Below are positions 46,482-54,688 of a stretch of 64,000 bases of DNA, piece by piece. The number at the start of each line of letters is the position of its first letter. Positions within the stretch are counted from its first letter, which is position 1. Location of the stretch: NCBI GenBank assembly GCA_943840615.1, contig CALSVI010000008.1, positions 62,001-126,000 of the forward strand, written 5' to 3'. The translations under genes were made by a program, and so were the position numbers. This stretch comes from an uncultured Luminiphilus sp. (GTDB lineage: Bacteria; Pseudomonadota; Gammaproteobacteria; Pseudomonadales; Halieaceae). The notes beneath the pieces are model-generated. The model was given only the letters and a program-made list of their open reading frames with translations. It did no database searches and had not been told where the DNA came from.

Positions 46482-47498
46482 TTAGGGGAATGCAGGCGGC
46501 TCCCAGAGCGGCCAGCGGCCCGACCATAATGGCCCGACTATCCGCCTCCGCACTCGACGCGGTGCCAATTTGGGCGCGCTTTTTGATGCCCTGCAGGATG
46601 GCGGCGATGCGAAAAAAGCAGAACGCCATATAAAAGGGCCAGTGATCAATGCCGGAGCGACCGGTGCGTCGACAGTAGGCCGCAATGTAATCCTCGTCAG
46701 AGGGTAAGCCCAATGTGGCTCGATCCAGTCCCTCCAGACCCGCGATGCCGCCCGCTCGCGGGAACTGCCAAGCCATGAGCTGATAGGCGAGGTCAGCAAG
46801 CGGGTCGCCTAGAGTGGACAGCTCCCAATCGAGGATGCCGATGATGCGCGGCTCCGTGGGGTGAAAAATCATGTTGTCGAGTCGATAATCGCCATGCACT
46901 AGCGACACCGTCTCTTCCCCTGCTGGTATGTGATCTGGGAGCCATTCAATAAGTGCCTCCATATCTGGCACGTTCTCCGTTTCCGAAGCACGATATTGCT
47001 TTGTCCAACGGCCAATCTGGCGGGCATAATAATTTCCGGGTTTGCCGTAGTCGCTCAGGCCCACCTCATGAATGTCGACCGAGTGCAGGGCTGCGAGGAC
47101 GCGATTCATCTCATCATAGATAGCGGTTCGCTCGGCGTTGTCGACTTCTGGTACCGCAGGGTCCCAGAAGATGCGGCCTTCCAAATGCTCCATGACATAA
47201 AACATTGAGCCGATGACATCGTCGTCTTCACACAGCGCCACTGCCTGGGGAACCGGCACCTCGTGTCTTGCGCAGCGCGTCCAGCACGCGGTACTCGCGA
47301 TCAACGGCGTGCGCAGACGCCAGTAGCTCACCCGGTGGCTTGCGCCGGAGCACGTAGTGGCGATCTCCCGCGTGAGTTTAAAGGTCGGATTAGATTGCCC
47401 GCCCGCAAACTTTTCCACGGCAAGCGATCCTTTCGTATCGGCACATGCTCGCGGAACCAGGGTTCGAGGCGGGTGAGTTCAAGTTCCTGTGTGCTCAT
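46482..47498 (-). CDS. Aminoglycoside phosphotransferase-family protein (ACAD10/11 kinase-like), about four frameshifts
   Basis: The ATG at 47498 starts [18 protein letters not shown]. Lost bases near 47440 and 47368 and an extra base near 47265 hide [39 protein letters not shown] and [12 protein letters not shown]. The rest is clear: [13 protein letters not shown] (catalytic Asp) and [17 protein letters not shown] (metal site). The frame as read runs to 46402 inside the patatin gene; a further indel near 46505 would end it at 46482. Homologues of this type fuse to acyl-CoA dehydrogenases in animals (ACAD10/11) and phosphorylate 4-hydroxyacyl-CoA. The adjacent acyl-CoA genes fit that role. 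Confidence 0.85.
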
Positions 47499-47686
47499 GG
47501 CAATCCTCTGGTGCAGGAGTTCTGGGTTGGCGTCGCGGCTGGCACCCGCGCCTAAGTATTGGCATGATACCTGCCAATAGGCGCGGCGTGGTAGCTGGTC
47601 GTTCAGTTCGGGTTAGGGTATCTTGCGGGCGCTTTGCAATACAACGCTCGATCAGTGAATCAACAAAAATAACGGGGCATTTCAGA

Positions 47687-49397
47687 ATGAACAATCAGGT
47701 TATCGATCACTACCGGCGGGCGGTAGAGATGGTGACGGCGCCAGACGCTTTCCTGGAGCTCACCACGATTGAGCAGGATGGCCACACCCTCAAAGCCTAC
47801 AAGCATGCCCCCGGGTCTATGCGTGACCTATGGATGCTGGGACAGGGGTATGGAGATCAGGAATATATCGTTTACGGTGACGAGCGATGGACCTTTGCCG
47901 AGGCAGGTCAGATCGTGGCGAATTTCGCTGCCTGGCTGCAGACGCAAAATATTGGTTCCGGTGATCGCGTCGCCATTGCGTTGCGCAACTATCCAGAATG
48001 GATTTTTGCCTATTGGGGCGTGATTGCCGTCGGTGGCGCAGTAGTGGGGATGAATGCCTGGTGGGTAGCCGATGAGATGGCCTACGCGCTCAATGACTCT
48101 GAGCCCAAATTGTTGATCGCCGATGACCAGAGGCTCGCCATTTTTGCGCAGATTGCGGGCGACTTCCCCGATCTGAGTGTCGTGGCAGTCCGCGACGCAG
48201 CGCCGGCCGTTCCGGCTCGCAATGGTCCGATACGGTCACTGGCGCCGCAGAGCTACCGATGCCCCCCATCGACCCGAATGATGACGCCTGTATTTTTTAC
48301 ACCTCGGGTACCACGGGCCGCCCCAAGGGCGCTCAGCTCACTCACCGGGGGTGTGTTCATAACATTATGAATGTGGCCGCCATGGGGCAGATTTTTGGCA
48401 CCACTCAAGCGATGAATCGGGGTGAGACGCTTGAAGCGCCAGTATCTGCTCCGCCGGCCACTTCATTGGTGGCGACACCATTGTTTCACGTGACCGCTAA
48501 CAACTGTGTCATGCACGGCGCGACCATTAGTGGCGGCAAGTTAATCCTGATGTACAAGTGGGACACTGCTGAAGCCCTCAGGCTCATCGAGCGTGAGCAG
48601 GTGAATACGCTGAGTGCGGTGCCGATGATGACGCGAGAGCTTCTTGCGCACCCCGATTTTTCAGAGTACGACACATCGAGCCTCAACTCATTGGGTGGAG
48701 GGGGTGCGGCAATGCATCCCGATTTGCCGGACAAGGTCGTAGAGACCACAAAGCGGGCGAAGCCGGCGCAGGGTTACGGGATGACCGAGGTGTGTGGCAT
48801 CAGTACTTACACTACGGGTGATCTGTTTTTGCAGCGCCCCCAGAGCTGTGGGCCGTTGGTCCCTACGTTGGAGGGCAAAATTATTAATGCCGCTGGAGAG
48901 ACACTTCCTGCCGGCGAGGCCGGCGAGTTGCTGGTAAAAGGTGCTCCCGTGATCAAGGGTTACCTGAATCGTCCTGAAGCTACCGCCGAGACGATTGTCG
49001 AGGGTTGGCTGCACACGGGAGACATTGGATTCTTCGATGAGGATGGTTTCCTCTACTCTGGTCGATCGAGCCAAGGATATGATCCTGCGGGGTGGTGAGA
49101 ACATCTACTTGCGCAGAGGTTGAGGGCGCACTCTACACTCATCCCGCGGTGCTCGAGACAGTCGCTTTCGCGGTGCCCGATGATCGATTGGGCGAGGAGG
49201 TCGGGGTTGCAGTGCATCTTAAGCCCGATGCCATGCTGGATGCGCCTGGTTTGCGCGAGCACATGGGCTCGAGGCTGGCTGCATTCAAGGTGCCGCGCTA
49301 CGTCTGGTTTTTGTCGGAGCCTTTGCCACGCAATGCGAATGGCAAGTTCTTAAAGAGAGAGTTACGAGAGGTCTTGGATCCGGCATCTTCGGATTGA
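47687..49397 (+). CDS. Acyl-CoA synthetase (AMP-forming), three frameshifts
   Basis: Repaired length is about 569 residues from the ATG at 47687. Extra bases near 48224, 49057 and 49109 split it. Motifs are [50 protein letters not shown], the restored DRAKDMILRGGENIYCAEVE and the Lys in RNANGKFLKREL. It has a long N-terminal domain typical of long-chain or cyclic-acid ligases. It lies divergent from the kinase gene with about 190 bases between, and upstream of the dehydrogenase and crotonase genes, so it probably supplies their acyl-CoA substrate. Confidence 0.9.
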
Positions 49398-49600
49398 GAT
49401 TGAGCGTGGTTCGTGTCCCACGATGTGGGGATGTCAGACCCGCCTGGCCTGGCTACTGTTGTGTCGGGGCGCGCTCGTGGCGGCGTCCCTGAATAGCTTG
49501 AGGCGTTTGAGTGCCGGTCACAGCCTCGTCTCAGGGTCCCAGTAGCGCCGCGGTCGACGCGGACAGTATTACCGTAACGAAAAAGTATAGGAGGGCGAGC

Positions 49601-50777
49601 ATGCTCACCAGGCAGTTTACGGAAGAGCAAGTCATGTTCAGGGAGGCCTATCGGCGTTTTCTGTCTGAGGAGGTCGTGCCACACATGGAGCGGTTCCGTG
49701 AGCAGGGCGTCGTGGACCGCGACATCTTCAAAAAGGCCGGTGAGCAGGGTTTCCTCATGGTGTGGCCGGAGGAGCGTCTACGGCGGCATGGACGATTACG
49801 ACATTCGGTGGGAGCAAGTGATCATTGAAGAGTTGGCGTATGCGCGCTGCAGCGATTGGTTTGGCTCCCTGCATAGTCGCATTGTGGCGCCTTATATCAC
49901 CCGTTTCGGGACAGAGGACCAGGTCCAGCGCTATATACCCGGGGCCGTCTCCGGTGACGTCATCCTCGCGGTGGCCATGACCGAGCCCGATGCGGGTAGC
50001 AATTTGGCAGGGATGCGTACGCAGGCGGTGGAGCAAGACGACCATTGGATTTTGAGCGGGCAGAAGACCTATATTTCCAATGGCATTAACTGTGATCTAG
50101 TGGTGGTCGCTGCCAAGACGGACCCCCAGAATAACCCTCACGCCATGACCCTGTTTCTGGTGGAAGCGGAATGGGATGGCTTTGAAAGAGGGCGGAATCT
50201 TAAAAAACTGGGTTTAAAAGCCCAGGATACCGCTGAGCTGTTCTTTAACGATGTGAAGGTCCCGAAAACGAATGTGCTCGGCGAGGCGCACAAGGGTTTC
50301 TATTATTTGATGGAGGGTTTGGCCGAAGAACGTCTGCTTGGCGCCATGGGCTATCTTGCGGCGGCGCAGCTGTCGTGGGATCTCACGTCTGACTTTGTGC
50401 GAGAGCGAGAAGTGTTCGGTAAGCCCCTGTCCGCTATGCAGAACACGCAATTTAAAATGGCTGAGCTGCGCGCAGAGCTCGATATTACGCAGTGTTTTGT
50501 CGATCAGGCCGCCGTGGCTTTCAACGCAGGGACGCTCTCGGCGGAGGATGCGGCAGCCGCCAAGCTGAAGACTTCAGAGCTGCAGCAGCGTGTGGCGGAC
50601 GAAGGCCTTCAGCTTCATGGCGGGGCAGGATTCATGGATGAGTATCCGATCAGTCGACAATCTGCCGACGCCAAGATTGCCACGATCTATGCCGGGAGCT
50701 CAGAGATTATGAAGCTCATCATTGGTCGACATTGTCTGGGCGATCATTACGATCCTTTCAATCAACGTAATTTCTGA
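49601..50777 (+). CDS. Acyl-CoA dehydrogenase, one frameshift
   Basis: The ATG at 49601 follows AGGAGGGCGAG. One extra base near 49778 breaks the frame; repair gives VWPEERYGGMDDYDIRWEQ. The product is about 391 residues. It has the FAD-binding AMTEPDAGSNLAGM, SGQKTYISNGI, the REVFGKPLSAMQNTQFKMAE block and the C-terminal AKIATIYAGSSEIMK region. It introduces a double bond into an acyl-CoA and passes electrons to ETF. It is followed by the CaiB-like and crotonase genes with 13- and 18-base gaps, forming one operon. Confidence 0.93.
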
Positions 50778-50790
50778 GGAACTGGCGCCG

Positions 50791-51936
50791 ATGGGATCGT
50801 TAACTGGATATACGATTATTGAATTGGCTGGGATCGGGCCCGCGCCCATGGGAGGCATGGTTCTCGCCGATATGGGCGCAGAGGTCATTCGAATAGAGCG
50901 TCCGGGTGCAGCAGATCCCAAGTTGGCTGAGCCCATCAGTGGACGGAACAAAAAGTCAGTGGTTTTGAATCTCAAGCAGGAAGCCGGTCGAGAGGCGCTT
51001 ATGGCGCTTATTGAAAAAGCGGATGCGTTGATCGACCCCTATCGGCCAGGTGTTTGCGAAAAGCTGGGCTTTGGCCCGGAGGTCTGTCATGCCCGGAACC
51101 CCAAACTGATCTTTGCGCGAATGACGGGGTGGGGGCAGACGGGGCCACTCGCGCAGGCTGCTGGCCACGACCTGAATTACATTGCCATTACTGGCGCGCT
51201 GCATGCGATAGGGCGTCGCGGTGAGCGCCCCGTCGTGCCCTTGAATTTGGTGGGTGATTTCGGCGGCGGGGGAATGTTGTTGGTGACGGGCATTATGGGC
51301 GGGCTCCTCGAAGCCGCGCGGTCAGGAAAAGGGCAGGTGGTCGACGTCGCCATGGTCGATGGCACAGCGCAGCTAATGTGGATGATGCAGGGGTTTCAGC
51401 AGCTGGGAGCGTGGAATGCCGAGGAGCGAGAGGCGAACCTGCTCGATGGCGCCGCGCACTTTTATGACACTTATGAGTGTGCGGACGGCAAGTACGTGGC
51501 GATTGGCGCTATCGAGCCCCAGTTTTATGCCGAATTATTAGCCCGAGCTGAGATCACTGATCCTCAGTTTGAGGCCCAGCACGATGTTGCTCAGTGGCCG
51601 GACCTAAAAGAAAAAATGGCGGCCGTGCTCAAGACCAAGACCCGGGACGAATGGGATGCTGTCATGGCAGGCAGTGATGCGTGTTTTGCGCCGGTGCTGA
51701 CCATGGTTGAAGCGGCCGAGTATGCGGCTAACACGGAACGTTCGGTCTACACTTCGGTAGAGGGTATGACGCATCCCTCACCCGCGCCGCGTTTTGACCG
51801 CACGCCTTCCGAGATTCGTCATGCAACGCGATCTCTGGGGGCGGACACGATATCCGTGCTGCAGGCTGCGGGAATTGCTGAGGCGGATATACAGGCAATG
51901 TTGGGGTCTGGTGCGGCTGCAACAGTAGGCGAATAA
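50791..51936 (+). CDS. CaiB/BaiF family CoA-transferase or alpha-methylacyl-CoA racemase
   Basis: The product is 381 residues from the ATG at 50791. Overall it matches AMACR/family III: MGGMVLADMGAEVIRIERPG, LNLKQEAGREAL and DPYRPGVCEKLGFG. The racemase pair His and Asp can be placed in GHDLNYIAITGALHAIG and NLVGDFGGGGMLL, which favours alpha-methylacyl-CoA racemase over CoA transfer. Racemisation of 2-methylacyl-CoA is needed for breakdown of isoprenoid or steroid side chains and fits the adjacent dehydrogenase and crotonase. Confidence 0.9.
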   Translation: MGSLTGYTIIELAGIGPAPMGGMVLADMGAEVIRIERPGAADPKLAEPISGRNKKSVVLNLKQEAGREALMALIEKADALIDPYRPGVCEKLGFGPEVCHARNPKLIFARMTGWGQTGPLAQAAGHDLNYIAITGALHAIGRRGERPVVPLNLVGDFGGGGMLLVTGIMGGLLEAARSGKGQVVDVAMVDGTAQLMWMMQGFQQLGAWNAEEREANLLDGAAHFYDTYECADGKYVAIGAIEPQFYAELLARAEITDPQFEAQHDVAQWPDLKEKMAAVLKTKTRDEWDAVMAGSDACFAPVLTMVEAAEYAANTERSVYTSVEGMTHPSPAPRFDRTPSEIRHATRSLGADTISVLQAAGIAEADIQAMLGSGAAATVGE

Positions 51937-51954
51937 AGTAGTAGGGAGAGGGCA

Positions 51955-52749
51955 ATGAGTGATTACGAAACAGTTTTGATAGAGCGTGAGGGGCGGGTTG
52001 CTCGCGTTTCATTTAATCGACCGGAGAAGCTGAACAGTTTTAACGGCACGCTGCGACGTGAATTTTTGCGCGCGGCACAAGAGGTTAATGCAGACAGCGA
52101 TGTGTGGGTTGTCGTGCTCACGGGCGCCGGCAGAGCCTTCGGGGCGGGTGCAGATCTGTCTGATACCTCTGAACCGGCAACAAATGGTGCCGAGGGCGTA
52201 GAGGACGTATTAAATGCGGAATACAAGCCCGGGGTGCTGGCGATCCATCATGCTCGCAAGCCCTGGATTGCTGCCGTCAACGGTCCCTGCGCAGGGATTT
52301 CCTACTCGTACGCGATGGCCTGCGATCTCATGGTGATGGCTGAAAGCAGCTACCTGTTCCAGCCTTTTGTGGGCATTGGCTTGGTGCCCGATGGTGGCGC
52401 GACTTGGTTGCTGCCCAGTCTTGTGGGTGCCAAACGCGCCTATGAGTTGATGGCTTTTGGGGAGAAGCTGGGCGCCGAAAAGGCGGTAGAGTGGGGATTG
52501 GCCAATCGGATGCTACCCGACGACGACTTCGCGGGACACGCCATGTCCTTCGCTCAGGAACTGGCCGGTCGGTCACCCATGGCGTTGCGTTACGCCAAGG
52601 AAGCGCTCGCTTTTGCAGCAACCCATAATCTTTCTGACGCGATTTCCAAAGAAGCGGCCTTGCAGCCATTGTGTATTGGTAGTGACGATGCCAAGGAGGC
52701 GATCAAGGCGTTTTTCGAGAAGCGCCAGCCGAACTGGCAGGGGAAATAG
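51955..52749 (+). CDS. Enoyl-CoA hydratase/isomerase family protein (crotonase)
   Basis: The 264-residue protein has the crotonase fold: NRPEKLNSFNGTLRREF, the oxyanion segments GAGRAFGAGADLSD and NGPCAGISYSYAMACDL, and FVGIGLVPDGGATWLLPSLVG. The second acidic catalytic position is Asp in VPDGG, more usual in isomerase-like crotonases than in true hydratases. The ATG at 51955 follows AGGGAGAGG. It completes the acyl-CoA dehydrogenase, racemase and crotonase operon and probably hydrates or isomerises the enoyl-CoA made by it. Confidence 0.92.
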   Translation: MSDYETVLIEREGRVARVSFNRPEKLNSFNGTLRREFLRAAQEVNADSDVWVVVLTGAGRAFGAGADLSDTSEPATNGAEGVEDVLNAEYKPGVLAIHHARKPWIAAVNGPCAGISYSYAMACDLMVMAESSYLFQPFVGIGLVPDGGATWLLPSLVGAKRAYELMAFGEKLGAEKAVEWGLANRMLPDDDFAGHAMSFAQELAGRSPMALRYAKEALAFAATHNLSDAISKEAALQPLCIGSDDAKEAIKAFFEKRQPNWQGK

Positions 52750-52763
52750 GCGGGAGAAAAGAC

Positions 52764-54683
52764 ATGGGTGCAAATCATCATCAGGAAAGTTCGATCTGGC
52801 AAACCCGGCATGTTTTCTGGCGAGCAGCGCATGTTGCCTTGCTGTGCCTTGGGTGCTCTGCGGTCGCGCTTTCCGAGGAGAGGCAGCTTCTCTGGGGTGA
52901 TACCCACCTTCACTCTACCTACTCGTCCGATGCGTTTACCAATGGCAATCTGACCGCGACGCCCGACACCGCTTACCGTTATGCCAAGGGCGAACCGGTA
53001 GTGCATCCAGGGCACAAGGCGAGGGTCCAAATCGGTACGCCCCTCGATTTTTTGGTGGTCTCTGACCACGCTGAGTATCTCGGTGTGATTCGCAGTCTCT
53101 ACCTCAATCCAATGATCACTGAGGGGCTCACGTGGAAGGAGCGGATCTGGACTCGCATTGTTCAGTATTTATTGCGGGATGCAGTAGATGGTGACTCGGG
53201 TCGAGAGCTCTTTACCTCTATCTTGCCCAAACCATCGGAGAATGCCGTCACCGCGATGGATGGTTGGGAGGAAGACCGAACCAGCGGTCTGATCCCGAGG
53301 CAGCCTACGGTAGAAATTGATACCTGGAAGCTGATTACCGACTCGGCGGATGAACACAACCAGCCGGGGGCGTTCACGGCGTTGATTGGTTGGGAATACT
53401 CGCTCATACCGGGGGGCGCCAACCTTCACCGTATTGTGATGGCGGACATCGATGCCGAACAGGCTCAGACCTTTGCGCCGTTTGGATTCGATGACAGCTC
53501 TTTTCCCAGTGATTTGTGGGCCTGGCTTGAGGACACGAGTGAAGCCACAGGCGGCAACTTTATTGCGATTCCCCATAATTCCAATATCTCAAAGGGCTCG
53601 ATGTTTGATGTGCGTGACATTCGCGGTGAGGCGATGAATCAGAGCTATGCTGAAACCCGGCGCTACTGGGAGCCGGTAGTGGAGATTACGCAGATCAAGG
53701 GGGACTCGGAGACGCACCCGGTGTTGTCGCCCGACGATGCCTTTGCTGATTTTGAAACCTATCCTTATTACATCCAGCGCGAGTGGACGGATTATATTCC
53801 GCAGGCGGGGGATTATATTCGCAGCGCACTGAAAACGGGGTTGGCGTTGCAAGACACAATAGGCGTCAATCCCTATCAATTTGGCGTGATCGGCTCGACC
53901 GATGCACACACGGCGCTCCCCTCGGCGGAAGAGGATAATTTTCACGGCAAAATGGCGACTGATTCCATCCCTTCGCGAAAATCGGGTGGGTGGTCCGACG
54001 ACGCGAGGGGTACCTTCGGCTGGGGGATGAGCGCTTCCGGACTTGCCGCTGTGTGGGCCACCGAGAACACCCGAGAGGCCATTATCGCAGCCATGCGTCG
54101 CCGCGAGGTGTATGCGACCACCGGGCCGCGGATAGCGGTGAGAACCTATGGCGGGCTTAACCTGCCGTTAACGGCGCTGGAAGTGCCAACATTCCCGGAG
54201 AATATTGACGCTCAGGCAGTCCCGATGGGTGGGGAGATTGTGGGCGCAGCGGCTGATGATCGGTTTATGCTTGTCGTCGAGGCCCAGTCGGATCCCAATG
54301 GGGCGTATCTTGATCGCGTGCAGATCGTGAAGGGTTGGGTAAACGCTTCCGGCGAGCCTGAGGAACGTGTGTTTGACGTAGCCTGGGCGGGTTCCGAGCG
54401 TCAGCGAGCGGACGGTTCAATCGCCCCCGTGGGCTCGAGCGTCGATATGGCGACCGGTATGACGAGCAATAGCATCGGGGAACCCAGCTTGCGGGTGGTG
54501 TGGCAGGATCCTGAGTTCAAGCGAAATCAGTCTGCGTTTTACTACGCTCGTGTGCTGCAAATCCCGACAGCGCGCCATTCCTTGCTCGATAAGCTGGCGC
54601 TGGGGGATAACGCCCTAGATACTCGCCGGCCCGATACGATTCAGGAGCGCGCCTATACCTCGCCGATTTGGTATCGCCCCTAA
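52764..54683 (+). CDS. DUF3604 exported PHP-like metal hydrolase
   Basis: The 639-residue protein begins 14 bases after the crotonase stop (ATG at 52764, after GGGAGAAAAG), so it may be in the same transcript. A hydrophobic stretch near residues 23-35 (ALLCLGCSAVAL) looks like an export signal or lipobox. The mature part opens with LLWGDTHLHSTYSSDA, the metal-binding start of DUF3604 proteins, followed by DFLVVSDHAEYLG, ALIGWEYSL, AIPHNSNISKG and GSTDAHTALPS. These histidines and aspartates suggest a PHP-type phosphoesterase. The substrate is unknown. Confidence 0.9.
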   Translation: MGANHHQESSIWQTRHVFWRAAHVALLCLGCSAVALSEERQLLWGDTHLHSTYSSDAFTNGNLTATPDTAYRYAKGEPVVHPGHKARVQIGTPLDFLVVSDHAEYLGVIRSLYLNPMITEGLTWKERIWTRIVQYLLRDAVDGDSGRELFTSILPKPSENAVTAMDGWEEDRTSGLIPRQPTVEIDTWKLITDSADEHNQPGAFTALIGWEYSLIPGGANLHRIVMADIDAEQAQTFAPFGFDDSSFPSDLWAWLEDTSEATGGNFIAIPHNSNISKGSMFDVRDIRGEAMNQSYAETRRYWEPVVEITQIKGDSETHPVLSPDDAFADFETYPYYIQREWTDYIPQAGDYIRSALKTGLALQDTIGVNPYQFGVIGSTDAHTALPSAEEDNFHGKMATDSIPSRKSGGWSDDARGTFGWGMSASGLAAVWATENTREAIIAAMRRREVYATTGPRIAVRTYGGLNLPLTALEVPTFPENIDAQAVPMGGEIVGAAADDRFMLVVEAQSDPNGAYLDRVQIVKGWVNASGEPEERVFDVAWAGSERQRADGSIAPVGSSVDMATGMTSNSIGEPSLRVVWQDPEFKRNQSAFYYARVLQIPTARHSLLDKLALGDNALDTRRPDTIQERAYTSPIWYRP

Positions 54684-54688
54684 GTCCG

